NCBI RefSeq assembly: GCF_000003855.2
Contig: NW_003101639.1
Span: forward strand, 17,966-57,458
From: Blastomyces gilchristii SLH14081
Lineage: Eukaryota > Ascomycota > Eurotiomycetes > Onygenales > Ajellomycetaceae
Direction of reading: 5' to 3'
Length of the DNA stretch: 39,493 nt
The notes beneath the pieces are model-generated. The model was given only the letters and a program-made list of their open reading frames with translations. It made no database searches and had not been told where the DNA came from. A program made the translations under genes and the position numbers. Shown here one piece after another: positions 9,822 through 21,700 of the stretch; within the stretch, counting starts at the first letter, position 1, and each line of letters opens with the position of its first letter.

Positions 9822-12025
9822 TCTGCTCTAATAAAGATTTCCTTTGCAGCTTCTTCAATCACTTTCAAATTCTCTTTGATAGTTTTTGAGCTGTAGACTA
9901 GATCAATATCATTCACATAACTCAGAGATTGTACTATTCTCATATTTCTATTTTTGAATAGATATGCAGTGTATATTGTAAATAAAATAGATGAGATTGA
10001 AGATTCTTGTAATACTTCTATTTTTATCTCAGTCTTGTCTTATTTTATTTCATCAAAGAAAAGTTATATGATTCTTTTAGATATAAAATAGTTAACTCAT
10101 TTTATTAGAGAAAGTAGCATTTTTAACATCTTCAAAGTCTGAATTAACTTTGACTTTGAAACATGATCAAATGCTTCTTTTATATCAATAAAAACTGCAG
10201 TTGAGACCAGATCTTCATGCTTTGCTATTTGAATATCATGAACAACTGAGAGAAAAGTGTTAATTGTAGAATATTGTTTTCTATCTCTCATTTATTCACT
10301 GAATAAAAGAGAGTTATTAATAGAGCTTATAAAAGATAGTTAAGTAGCTATTATCTTTTTCAAAATCTTTTCTAGACAGTTTAATAGAGATATTACTCTA
10401 TATAACTTAGAAATTGAAGTTTTTCTATTAGATTTTACAAGAATTACTTCAGTGGCTTCTTTTCAGTATTCAGAATAATCTTCATTTTTCAAGAGATTGA
10501 AAAAGAGCTCAAAATGTTCATTCTTTAAGTAGGAATATATATTTTGAATAATCAAGTGATTAATTGAATCAGGCCCTGCAGCAGTTTTAACAGAACTTGA
10601 GAAGATAGCTGACTCTAATTCATCTTGTGTAAGATCAGGCCATTCTCAGTCATTTTCATTAATATAGTTAAAAAGTGATATATTCTCTTTCTCTGAATCT
10701 GAATCTGAATCTGGTGAGTTCTGAAAGAGAATTCTTATAAAAGCTTGATATTTTTTCTCAAAAGAGTTTGCTGTATATAATTCATTCTGAAACTCATATT
10801 CTAAGACTGAAAGTTTTGCTACACTTCTTGTTTTAGTATAGTTAAAAGCTTTAAAAACTTTCTTCTCTTATACTTCTTTAAGAAATTTATTCCAGCAGTC
10901 TGTTTTAGCTCTTTTAATATCTGAAAAATATTGATTTCTGACAGTTTTGAACTCTTTATCAGATATTATATCATTCTTTCAATCTCTTCTAGCAGTAGCT
11001 AATACTTTTCTTTTAGATGAGATATTCTCATTTCATCAAGATTTTAAATACTCAGAAGATTTTCTCTTTGAAATATTATCTCTAACACTTGTTAGAATAA
11101 TAGATGTAATAAGCTTCACTCTATTCTTAAGCATTTCATTTGAGATATCTTGACCAGAATTTTAATATAGCTCATTCTGTCTTTCAGATTTTAACAGTTT
11201 TATACTTTCTTCAACTGCTTTTCAATCAGCTTTTTCAAAGTTAAACTGATTAGAGAGAAGAGAATTTTCACTCATTTATTTTTCACTCAGTTCAATATTA
11301 AATTGAATAATCTCATGATTTAATTCTGATGTCTTATTTGAATCAATAAACCAGTTTATAAGTCTTCTTTTCATTAGATTTTATGATATGAAGATTAGAT
11401 CTATAATAGATTTCTGTTTCATGTCTTTTCTAAAGAATGTTTATTAATCAGACTTATTAATCAAATCTATTGAATGCTCAAAGATTCATTCAATCAGATT
11501 ATCAGCTCTTACTACTCTCTTGCATTCTGAATTTCATCAGAGATGATGTGTATTGAAATCTTCTATAATTATAGAGTTTCTTGATGAAGTTATATTCAGA
11601 AATCCTCTATTAATTATTCAGATATTGTTATTTTTCTTCAATGACTTTTCATTATAGATATTTATAAGCTGTATAGTATCAAACTCATTTTCTTTATCTA
11701 TAATATCACTTACCAGAATATCAGAGTCAGACATGATATCAAATCTTAGATTAAATTAATATCTTGATCTCTTTCTTTCATAGATCACTACTCTTGACTT
11801 TATCTCAGACTTTTGAGATAGAAAGTAGTAGTAGCTTGAATAAGAAATGATGTAATTTTACTCAGTATTAAAATTCAGTTCCTGAAGTAGTATAAAATTA
11901 ACTTTTTATTCAAATGCAATTTGAAGATAAGAATAAATATTTGAGTTTCTATTCACATTATTTTGAATAAATGTGATTTTTGAAGAGTTTTTACACTTTT
12001 TTTATTATTTTTGTTGTATATTCAT
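9822..12025 (-). pseudogene. LINE A ORF2, N-terminal part (endonuclease and RT palm)
   Basis: ORF2 begins at the ATG ending at 12025 (MNIQ-like in copy B). The AP-endonuclease-like domain has LLQE with the catalytic Glu intact, unlike copies B and C where it is Lys. The later GDFN motif reads EDFN and is followed by two TGA codons where Trp-Trp is expected. The RT palm has FIDIKEAFDHVS (motif A Asp present, open stretch 10097-10291). The catalytic YVDD reads YVND. The gypsy insertion splits the gene just downstream of YVND. Confidence 0.87.
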
Positions 12026-12054
12026 ACTAAAAGAGAGTAGAGATAGAGTAGAAT

Positions 12055-13655
12055 CTAGTCACTATTATCAGATAGTAGATTATAACTATTTTGAAAAGTA
12101 GAGATCTCAACTGCTTACATTATATCTAGTTTATTATCAGAGTCATTTCTCAATTCTCTAATCTTAACAGAAGTTTGAGAATTCAAATTCTGTTTACATT
12201 TAGCTGAAGAATTGAAGTTTGAAGATTTAGATAGTTAAGAGTTTCTTCTTTTTGAGCTTGTAGTTATAAGTCTACTGACTTGACTCTTCTCTTCAGTTCT
12301 AGATTGACTTTGAGCTTCATCTTTTCTTCAGTTCTTTTGAGTTCTAGAAGCAAACATACATTCTTTTAAGCTAGATACATGTTTTTCTTTGTAATTAGAG
12401 CACTTAAGCAGAGTGTATTAACATATTTCATCTCTTTTTAAGCATGTTTCACATTTATACTCACTAGTTTTGTGATCTCTGACACAGAATGCACATTTTA
12501 AGTCTCTAAAATATGAGATTATAAAGTATTCATATCTTTGACAGTTTGAACACTGTGTTTGAGCTTTGAGATTCATTCTTGAGTCTTTGTATTTATGAAC
12601 TCTCATTTTCAAATCTGCTACTCTTACTTCAGAGATCTTTGACTGTTCAAGTGTTTTTATATATATTAGAACAGAGACATTTCTTCTACTTTGTCTGAAC
12701 TCAATTGAATTTAGTTATACAGGCTTCTTTCTCAGTTGAATAGAGTTGTATTCTTTCAATTCATTTTTGAGAAGTAGTATTTCTTCTTCACAGTCAAAAA
12801 TTTCAACTGAAATATTATAAAGAATGAATTTATCTCACTTTTCATCTCTTTCAGATAGAATTATTATATTTAGTAAAGATTCTACTGCTGACTTTCAGAG
12901 ATTCTCATTCTGAATAAGGAATTCAGCACTGAATTCAGACATTGTAGTCAGAATAATGAAGTTTTCAAAGAATAATGACTCAATTGAAGCTATAACTGAT
13001 TTTTAAACTTCAATATCAGTCATTAACTGAGAAAAGAACTGCTGATTAATTTCATTTCTAATTCTGAAAATGAGATTTAAGTTTAACTTGTTTCTTTACA
13101 GAATATTCTGATTTGAGATGTTGAGAATAAGTCTTCTATTTCTGAAGATTTGAAAGTTTTTCTCTTTTTATATTTTCTTTTTCACCTTTCTATGAATAGA
13201 GATATGAGCAGTATTCTTCTCAGTTTTCTCAGGATTTTGAGCAGATTTTAAGATAGCAGATTTAGAGACAGCAGATTCAGCTGCTTGAGCATATGTTTTC
13301 TTCTGATTCAAAGAAGAAGAAGAAGTAGAAAAAAAAAAGAAGAGTAAGATGAAGAGTCAGTGATTATACTAGGAATTTTGAATGTTTTTTGAACTGTGTT
13401 TGAAATTTCAAGTTTGAACTTGATCATCTTCTGTAGTTATCTAGTCTGAGTATAAAGAATTAACAGAACTTCTTCATTCATCTCACTCAGACACTGCTTT
13501 TCAAGAATCTTGCTTACTTTTTCAAGTTTCTGTATTTCAAGAACTTATTATTTCTCTATTTCTTCTTTCTTTCTTCTCTTCAGAATTTCAATCTCAGAAA
13601 TAGTATTTAAGAAAGTATCTTTTTCTACATCAACTGAGTGTATTTTTGAACTTAT
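12055..13655 (-). pseudogene. LINE A ORF1 (gag-like, zinc knuckles)
   Basis: The start codon seen in copy B is ATA here (13655-13653). The N-terminal third is charged and probably coiled-coil, followed by a Ser-rich linker and then a region like the RNA-binding part of Tad1 ORF1. The cysteine cluster (open stretch 12418-12612) reads CSNCQRYEYF...CAFCVRDHKTSEYKCETC, a chain of CCHC-type knuckles with some His and Cys replaced by Tyr. The gene should encode an RNA-binding particle protein. Small indels leave the start-to-stop length off by two from a multiple of three. Confidence 0.8.
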
Positions 13656-15328
13656 TATTGTCACTTAATAAAAGATTGATCAGACTATTTCAATTGATAT
13701 ATATATTGAACTCTTTAGAAAAGTTAATCAGACTGTTTCAATTAAGAGATTTCTAAGTCTGTTTTCAATTGAAAAGTTGATTAGACTATTTTAAAAGAAG
13801 AATAAAAGACTTTTATATATAAAATATCTGATTTTTTTCACACTAGTTTAGTAACTAGATTAGATTTTTAAAGAGAATCTAATAAACTAAAATTAATTTT
13901 TGAGATAAATTAATAAAATCTTTACAATCTCTTTCTTGAAATACAGTGAGAAAGAGTATGATATCAATTGATAATAAATTAAATAATATGACAGTTTTTG
14001 AGAGAAAAACTGATAAAAAATAAATTAATTTTTTACAGAGAAATTGATTAAAACTATTTAATTTTATTTTAAATCATTCAATTCTTCTCACACAATAAGT
14101 ATGCAACTCAAATCAGTTAATAAAGAGTGTAAAAAAGAATTAAGTATTAATAAAAGCTCTTCAGTCACTGAAAAAGTAATTCTTACTTAAAAGAATATGA
14201 AATTATGACAGAAAACAGCTCTGTTTTTTATTCTTTGTAAGAATATTGTATAAAATTCAGAGAAAAACATCTTACTTTTTCAAGAGAAGTAAAAAACTAT
14301 TTCTAAGATCTTTTTTTTGCATTAACTGCTGCAGAAGAATGAGATAGAAACTGCTAAGATATGTACTACTGTATACTCTCTATCAAGACTTTCTCTCTTC
14401 AGAGTCTTGATATTATAGAGAATATAAGTCTGTTTCTATATAATAATATAAATATTGTCAGCAGGATGTAGAGGAACTAGTTATTTATATCTCAAAATAG
14501 AAGACTTTGTCAATGATTATATTAATATAGAGTTAATTCTCAAATTTAATAGAAATCTAGTATTACTGTTCTCAATCTCTTGCAGAATCTATTGAATATT
14601 GAGATATTAAAACTAGATTTAATATATCTCACTGTGCAGGGATCAAAGGCTCAGTCAGACCTTGAGATATACTGATTTTATAGTTATCATGTCTGCTGAT
14701 TATGTATCAAGTACAGTTGCTGAGGTATCTTTTTGTACTTTTCTGTCAGAAATGGGCCAGATTGAGAGAGGTGGTACAGGGGTAAGACTTGATGTTGATG
14801 TCTAGATACACTGAAGACAGATCACAGAGATTGCACTTCAGAAGTGACTGTTGATTATATACTTGATATTATCACTGAGGTATCTTTTTGTATTTTTCTT
14901 CTGAGGATGGGCCAGATTAGAAAGGATGATATGAGGGTGGGACTTGGCATTAGTGTTTTGAAACATCAAAGATGGACAGGGTTTTCGCAGAGGTCGCTCC
15001 TCAGATATCTCCACAACTACAGATCAGGGATCTTCCAAAATTGAGAAGATTGATGCATATGGCTAGGTCTCTTCATCTTACAATTTGTATGGCAATTTGG
15101 CCCGGGGTTGTGGTGTGGTAGGGGAGAATGGGGGATAATCCTACACAGGAGTTTTGAATGATGTCTGGTTCACATTTGGCTGGATAACTCCACCACCACA
15201 CGGGGTATGCGGTCGGCGATGGGGTCAAAATGCTTGTATGATCGAGGGCTTTTCGATGGATCTATCGGCGGGTTCTTATTCGAAAAATCGAGCGAGTTCG
15301 TGGTGGAGCGGTTGATGCTTTCATCTTG
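13656..15328 (-). promoter_or_regulatory. LINE A 5' UTR / presumed internal promoter region
   Basis: About 1.7 kb shared with copies B and C. The part next to ORF1 (13656-14640) is very AT-rich. The outer part has two ~155-bp tandem units (14693-15002) and a GC-rich, little-mutated island (15050-15315). The conserved 5' end is the TCAACCGCTCC edge at 15315. Another 13 nt not shared with copy B lie between it and the target duplication. LINEs carry promoters here, but no specific motif is recognised. Confidence 0.7.
14693..15002 (-). repeat. two tandem ~155-bp units in LINE A 5' UTR
   Basis: CTGCTGATTAT at 14693 and CTGTTGATTAT at 14848 begin two diverged copies of the same block, each holding a GTATCTTTTTGTA stretch and ATGGGCCAGATT or a near match. 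Copy B has one such unit and copy C has two, so unit number varies among copies. Confidence 0.7.
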
Positions 15329-15341
15329 AGAATATTACAGT
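15329..15341. repeat. target-site duplication of LINE A, 5' side
   Basis: Exact copy of AGAATATTACAGT from 750-762. Downstream of it the interrupted pseudogene resumes in frame. Confidence 0.9.
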
Positions 15342-15760
15342 AAAACAGTTGAGAAATGAAGGCCTTTATAAAGACTTGAATTCAGAGTTCTGATATCTTG
15401 ACTTATCAATGATATAGTACTTCTACAAAGCAGTGAAATGCACTATATTCAGCACTTTTCAAAGCAGGAATATTCAATGATAATCAATGTTATACTGTCT
15501 TGCTTAAACAAAAGCTGAAATGTCTTATCAATACTTTCTTCTTTATAAAATTCAATCACAATTCTGATCTGAATATTATTAACTTTCAGACTGCTTTTGA
15601 GATCATTCAGACTGATATATTAATCTAGTTTAATCTACTTACTTCTGTTCTAAAAAATAAATATGTCAATTGTAAGAGCTATGAATGAGACTTAGATGAA
15701 ACAACAGCTATTAAACAGCTGTTTATTATTATGAGTATTATATATCACTCTTATTTCTTG
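15342..15760 (+). pseudogene. unrecognised degraded gene, downstream part
   Basis: Continuation of the frame from 447-762 across the LINE A insertion. It codes for a hydrophobic, helical-looking segment with RIP-type TGA, TAA and TAG stops and ends at the long A run. It resembles no family I can name. Continuity of the frame across the reconstructed insertion site is the main evidence that it was one gene. Confidence 0.4.
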
Positions 15761-15787
15761 AAAAAAAAAAAAAAAAAAAAAAAAAAA
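15761..15787. repeat. A27 homopolymer
   Basis: 27 consecutive A residues. It could be a retroposon poly(A) tail, but no matching retroposon body or target duplication is seen, and Tad1 copies here end in (AAT)n. 15788-15982 shows nothing recognisable. Confidence 0.9.
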
Positions 15788-15982
15788 CTTAAACTTCTTC
15801 AGCTCTATTCTCTCTGCATATTTTCATGGCTCAGAAGTAAAATGATAAGTAATAGAAATTATTTCTGACTTTGAACTCTGTCACAGCTATGTGATGAGAA
15901 ATAGATTGATAATGAAAATTACTAAATGAGAGAAGATATAACTTAATATTCTTAACTTATAAATATTTCTATTTAACATCTC

Positions 15983-16060
15983 AAACTTCTAGTAATCTCT
16001 GATAATATCTATCATTTTCTGACATGTTCTTTGAACTTCTATCAACTTCTGAGTCAATCA
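15983..16060 (+). repeat. AACTTCTG-type subterminal repeat cluster (inner left)
   Basis: Several AACTTCT units, ending with AACTTCTGAGTCAAT at 16044-16058. It differs by one base from the outer cluster's 15-mer and has a diverged inverse partner at 29272-29286. It lies just upstream of the DUF6589-like remnant, as expected for a transposon terminus. Confidence 0.4.
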
Positions 16061-16138
16061 CTTGACTAATTCTTACTGTTAGATTAAACTTCGGCAGCTT
16101 ATCAAAGATTCTTAAGCTGTTATAGTCTATGATAATAT

Positions 16139-17728
16139 GAACTTAAGAAGACTGTACAAGATGAGATAATCAGACACAATGATTTCATAGCTGCTATGAC
16201 TACTACTGCTGTGATTATTTCTTCTGATATTTCAGAAACTGATCTAACTCAGATCATGCATGATTTCATAAGACTGCTAACACTGTAAGAAATCATTGAT
16301 ACATCTGATGTGACAGACAATGATAATGAGCTTCAGAAGTAAATAACATCATGTCTTATTTCAGATACTGTTTGAAAGATTTATAATAATGAGATTAAAA
16401 GTGTTTTCAGTACAGCAAATGATTTATTATCTTAAATATCTGTTATTAATATACTTTCTATGCATAGAATATGTTTTCAGCAGTTGAGTACTATTTTTGA
16501 AAATGAGAACACTATTGTGAGAACTATGAGAGTTCATAAGAAGATATTTAATGATTTTCTTGATTTATTAAGAGATTATATAGCATTTTCAACTCATCTC
16601 TTTTCAGTGTATGAAGATACTTTAATCACAAAACTCATTCAATTGATCAAGATGAAGTAGTTAAAATCTACAGATATCTTTAAACAGTGCAACTAACGTC
16701 ATTCTATTTCTGAATAATTTCATATTTAAATAAATCTACTCTTTATCATTGTCTGTACTCAATTTGAAGCTGAAGTCTCTGAGAAGACTTATCACTATAT
16801 TCAGTTCAATCTCACTCATTGAAACTGAAATTCTATGACTGTCATCAATCTGAAATATCATCTTCTTAAGCCAGTGATTTCTCAGAGCTTTGCATCTCAA
16901 AGTCTTCCTCTATTTTATACTGTTATATAACATTGAGATTATTCAGTTAGTAATCTTGAGCATTCAGAAGATATCAATTCTATTATATAACAGCTTAGCT
17001 CTTCACAGTATCTTTAGTTTATTGAAGATGTATATATCAAAGCATTTACTCTTGATATCTGAAATGAAATTAACTCTCAAATCTCTCAGCTCACTTAAGA
17101 TATTGAATTCTGTATTATGTATTATCTTCTCTGAGAATGTGAATTATTCATTTAAATATGCTATACTGTTAAGTATAATGATATTGAACTTCTTAAGTAC
17201 TTCATTTCATCTCTGATTATCTTCTTTCTTAATACTGATCAATATAATTATATCACTGAGATACTTTATTATTTTTAAATACTTCAATTCATTAAAACCT
17301 CTTCTCTGCATTAAGTGATTATAACTATGAGTCTTGTCAACTGATCTGAAAAACCCAGCTTCTTCAAAACAATTGATCTAGACATGAAACATCTCAATGA
17401 TAGCTGTAAGCTAGAGATGAAATGCTATAAAAATTCAACAAAGAATATCTATCTTATATTTAATTAAGTCTGTCTGTCAAATACATGAGTTTATCAGCTA
17501 CAGTGAATTTTAGAGTCTATCTTTGAGCATTCACTTACTGAGAAATATACAAGTGCTGTTACTAAGCTTAAGATATTCTCTACTGCTAGAAGTCTATTAA
17601 AGAATAGTTATATCTCATCTTGAGATTTACTTTTACTGTCAAAGAAACATATGTTTGACTTCTTGAATATAGTTTTGATTGAAGTGAAAGATCTGGAGAA
17701 GAAGATTGAGCACTTTAATCAAGTATGA
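16139..17728 (+). pseudogene. DUF6589-like fungal protein, RIP-degraded
   Basis: One plus-strand frame runs the whole interval with no net frameshift and is broken only by stops at Trp/Gln/Arg-like positions, giving about 530 codons. The C-terminal third matches the pattern I know for fungal DUF6589 proteins. An NDIELLKYF segment (usually GDIGRVE) is followed by a Tyr-rich helix, SLVNxSEKPSFFKTIDLDMKHLN (usually LVNPTGK...DxxxExLN), then KNSTKNI and a Thr/Ser-rich tail. These proteins are repeated in fungal genomes and I suspect a transposon role, but their function is not established. The longest open frame in the area (16890-17216) is in another frame and is a shadow. Confidence 0.5.
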
Positions 17729-18395
17729 ATTCAGTAGCAGTTAATTGCAATGAACTTGAATTTAATGATATGATTATTAATACTGAAGTTGAGTCTTATT
17801 CTGAGAAATTCAATAATAATATAGAGTAAGATTCTATTTTTATTAAAAATACACTATTTTTATCTACTGTAAATAATCTATCTGATACTTTGAAAACAAT
17901 TCTGAAGAAGAATAACTAAAATTAATAAATATACTGAAGCTTTACTTACTTTATCTTCATTTAATATACAATATTACATTTTCACTGATAAATATATTAA
18001 TAATAGAACTTCTGCATTATTCTGTCAACTTATGAGTTCATCAAATATCAAGATTTAAAATAAATATAACTAACATCTGACAAATTTTATTTTTAAGATA
18101 TTATTTTTTAACATTAACTAATTTACATTTAAAACTGATACTTATAAAAAATATCTGTCTGTATAGAATCTTTAATATGTTTATCTATATAAATTACTTA
18201 TTTATTAGAGTTTTACTTGAAATCTTCTTCATGAAGCAGAGCAGTATAAATAAAATAAAAATCTAAACTGTCAGAGCACTGCTTCTCAGTGAAGAAGAAG
18301 ATGATCTTTTTAACAATAACTGATATAACTGTGTTAGTGAGAATATACCAGAATTCTTGAGCTTGTGTTTGAAGATACTACACTCACCCTTGCAT
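17729..18395. other. AT-rich stretch without recognisable gene
   Basis: Very AT-rich sequence downstream of the DUF6589-like remnant, up to the LINE B target site. No motif or repeat stands out. It probably belongs to the same old element, which continues beyond LINE B at 25954. Confidence 0.4.
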
Positions 18396-18408
18396 GCAAT
18401 AACTCAGT
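18396..18408. repeat. target-site duplication of LINE B, 3' side
   Basis: GCAATAACTCAGT, exactly repeated at 25941-25953. Like the LINE A site it ends in CAGT next to the (TAT)n tail, a possible site preference. Confidence 0.92.
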
Positions 18409-18778
18409 TATTATTATTATTATTCTTCAATTATAGATGTATGCAGTCAGAGACTATGACATCTACCTGAGAACTTTTAGTTCTCAGGGTTTTTCCTATA
18501 TCTGTAAAGTTAACTATTATACATTCATCAATTTCAGATATGCAAAATCAGAAAATTCCAGCCCAGAATACAAAAACTGTTTACAAATTGCAGTGTTTTA
18601 ACATCATCTCATACTTTGAAATCATTTGACAATATCATGACAAAGGAAAAGAGAACACAGTCTTAAAGATAGACACATTAAATAGATAGACAGAAAGAAA
18701 TTAAAAGGAAAAGATAAAATAAAGAAAGACTGTAACAAAACAGATTATTAAAAGATAGTATATAGCTGTTTTAACAGA
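18409..18778 (-). other. LINE B 3' UTR and (AAT)n tail
   Basis: Shares the hairpin GAGAACTTTTAGTTCTC and the sense-strand (AAT)n end with copy A. Compared with copy A, one short stretch near 18650 lacks about 10 bp. Confidence 0.85.
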
Positions 18779-21700
18779 CTATATCTGGTTGATTTCCTCC
18801 TCTTCATATTCAGATAATTCTGAATTTAGCCATTTTCTTGTAGCTGCTTGAGTTTCTGATAGAAAGTCTATTAAGTATTTAATTCCTGTCTCAGTTGAGA
18901 ATAAGAATCTCATATTTAATTAATTTAGATTATACTTCTCTTTCAATCTGACTCTGAGACTATTGTATAATACACAGTGTATTACAATATACTCAGGATT
19001 CTCATTTGTATTGCAGAATGAGCATTTTATTGAGTCAAATCTATCATTAAATCTTTGTATATAAGATTTGAAATAGCTATGTCCTAGTTTCAGCTGTATT
19101 ATAGATGAGAATATTTTCTTTTTACATTTAATTGAACAAGATTTTCACTTGAGTTTTGTTTTAAATCTTGAATAATGTATACTCTTCTTTTGTTTCTGCC
19201 AGCTTTCATTCCACTTGTTTAAACAAGATTCTTTTATTTTTCTCTTTATAAAAGACCAGGACATAATTTTTTGAATAGATCTGCTTAATTCTGCATCCTT
19301 TTTTGCAGCTGAATCAGCCAATTCATTATCATGAATATTCATATGAGCAGGAACTCAGTGTAGATGAATTATCAGCTTTGATATTCTTCTCTTTTGAATT
19401 TTTAAAATAGAGTTTAAGATCAGTTCAAGATTCATTTGATTATTATGAATCTGACTATTTCTAAGTCTCTTTAAAGCAGCTTGACTATCAGAGAATATTT
19501 ATATCTCTTTCAAACAATTTCCTCTTTTATAAGATTTCATTTCAATGAGTTTGAAAGCTTTCACTATTACAAATAGTTCAGTATCAAAGACTTCACATTC
19601 AGAGCCTAGATTTCAGAAGTCTGAGATAAAATTGATATTATCTTCAGTATAAGCAATATCTGCACCTAATCTATTCAAGTTATCATTTTTTAAGTCATCT
19701 GAATAAATCAGAATAGAGTCTTTTATATTAATTATAGAAATTCTCTTCAAATACTGTTCATATTCTTTCTCTTTTGATAGTTCACTTATTTATAAGTCTA
19801 TAAGAGATTCAAGCTTTTCTCTTCAGAGAGATAACTTCTCATGATCAACTTTTTCAATATTTAAAGAAGAAAATTGATTTTTAATCAGAGAGTATAGTCT
19901 GTACAGTTGAGAAGGCATTTTCTTTGAAGAATTATTTTCATTTCAATCAAGAAATCTATTTCAATTCAGTTCATTTCCAGAGTTAATTGATGAAAATGAA
20001 GAAGAGACTCTTTCTCTGATTATATGATTTGAGCTCATCTTTACAACTCTCAGAGCATAGTTCATACAGGCCTTTTCAAATCTAATAGCAGGAGAAGAAA
20101 TTGAAGCTTCAATTTTCATTGCTTTAATAGAAGATGATTTGAATGCTCTCAGAATTCTTCTCAAGACTCTGTTTTACAGACTTTGAAAGAGTTCAGTGAA
20201 ATTCTCTTGATTATTTCATCAAACTTAAACTTCATAATCAGCTACTGATGTAATACAGGCTATATATAACTGTCTCATAGCCTGGAAGAACAGACCTCTC
20301 TCTGTATTTGATAGTCTGATTATGTTGTTCAATAGTCTTTCTATCTTGACAGTTCTTTGTTGAATGTGATATTTAAAATTCAACTTGAAGTTTAATCATA
20401 CTTCTAACTATTTAATATTTACACTGAGTTTAATCTCTCTATTTAAAAGAGTTAGAGATAGTTCTTTCTCATTGAATCTTGAAAAGAAGTGAATTAACTC
20501 AGTTTTATTCATATTAAATTGAATTTGATTGATATCTGCTCTAATAAAGATTTTCTTTGCAGCTTCTTCAATTACTTTCAAATTCTCTTTGATAGTTTTT
20601 GAGCTGTAGACTAGATCAATATCATTCATATAACTTGAAGATCACACTATTCTCATATTTCTATTTTTAAATAGATATGCAGTGTATATTGTAAATAAAA
20701 TGAGTGAGATTGAAGATCTCTGTGATACTCTCACTTTTATCTCAGTCTTGTCTTGTTTTATTCCATCAAAGAAGAGTTGTATACTTCTTTTAGATATAAA
20801 ACAGTTAACTCATTTTATTAGAGAAAGTGACAGTTTTAATATCTTCAATGTCTGAATTAATCTTGACTTTGAAACATGATCAAATGCTTTTTTTATATCA
20901 ATAAAAACTGCAGTTGAGACCAGACTCTCATACTTTGCTATTTAAATATCATGAACAACTGAGAGAACAGTGTTAATTGCAGAACACTGTTTTCTATCTC
21001 TCATTTATTCACTAAATAAAAGAGAATCATCTATAGAGCTTATAAAAGATAGTTGAGTAGCTATTATCTTTTCTAAAACCTTTTCTAGGCAGTTCAATAG
21101 AGATATTACTCTATATGACTTAGGAATTGAAGTTTTTCTATTAGGTTTTTCAAGAATCACTCCAGTGGCTTCTCTTCAGTATTCAGAATGATATTCATTT
21201 TTCAAGAGATTGAAAAAGAGCTCAAAATATTCATTCTTTAAGTAGGAATATGTATTCTGAATAATCAAGTGATTAATTGAATCAGGATCTGCAGTAGTTT
21301 TAACAGAACTTGAGAAGATAGCTGACTCTAATTCATCTTGTGTAAGATCAGGTCATTCTCAGTTATTTTCATCAATGTAATTGAGAAGTGATATATTCTC
21401 TTTCTCTGAATCTGAATCTGAATCTGGTGAGTTCTGAAAGAGAATTCTCATAAAAGCTTGACATTTTTCCTCAAAAGAGTTTGCTGTATATAATTCATTC
21501 TGAAACTCATATTCTAAGACTGGAAGTTTTGCTACACTTCTTATTTTAGTATAGTTAAAAGCTTTAAAAACTTCCTTTTCTTATACTTGTTTAAGAAATT
21601 TATTCCAGCAGTCTGTTTTAGCTCTTTTAATATCTGAAAAATATTCATTTCTGACAGCTTTGAACTCTTCATCAGATATTATATCATTCTTTCAATCTCT

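Larger units (their letters stand above)
763..15328 (-). mobile_element. Tad1-like LINE (non-LTR) retrotransposon, copy A, carrying a nested gypsy element
   Basis: A complete but inactivated LINE on the minus strand: 5' UTR (13656-15328), ORF1 with zinc knuckles (12055-13655), ORF2 with endonuclease, RT and RNase H (9822-12025 plus 1139-2894), 3' UTR and a short (AAT)n tail. Exact 13-bp duplications flank it. Without the gypsy insertion and one TGATA copy it is about 7.6 kb, close to copy B at 7.5 kb. Assignment to the fungal Tad1 group rests on domain order and ORF1/ORF2 motifs. Both ORFs are full of RIP-type stops, so it is dead. Confidence 0.9.

Noticed and set aside
10947..11153. Plus-strand 68-codon frame, repeated at 21660-21866
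   Set aside because: Antisense of the LINE ORF2 segment between endonuclease and RT. Recurrence only reflects the repeated element.
14844..15044. Antisense 66-codon frame in the LINE 5' UTR, also at 25448-25648 (possible ORF0-like gene)
   Set aside because: It begins with GTG in A and TTG in B rather than ATG, is broken in copy C, and its conservation is explained by nucleotide identity of the copies.
15761..15787. Poly(A) as the tail of a retroposon
   Set aside because: No retroposon body or target duplication adjoins it, and the LINE family here ends in (AAT)n.
16890..17216. 108-codon open frame, the longest in the window
   Set aside because: It lies in a different frame from the DUF6589-like reading, is low-complexity Ile/Leu/Ser, and is a shadow.
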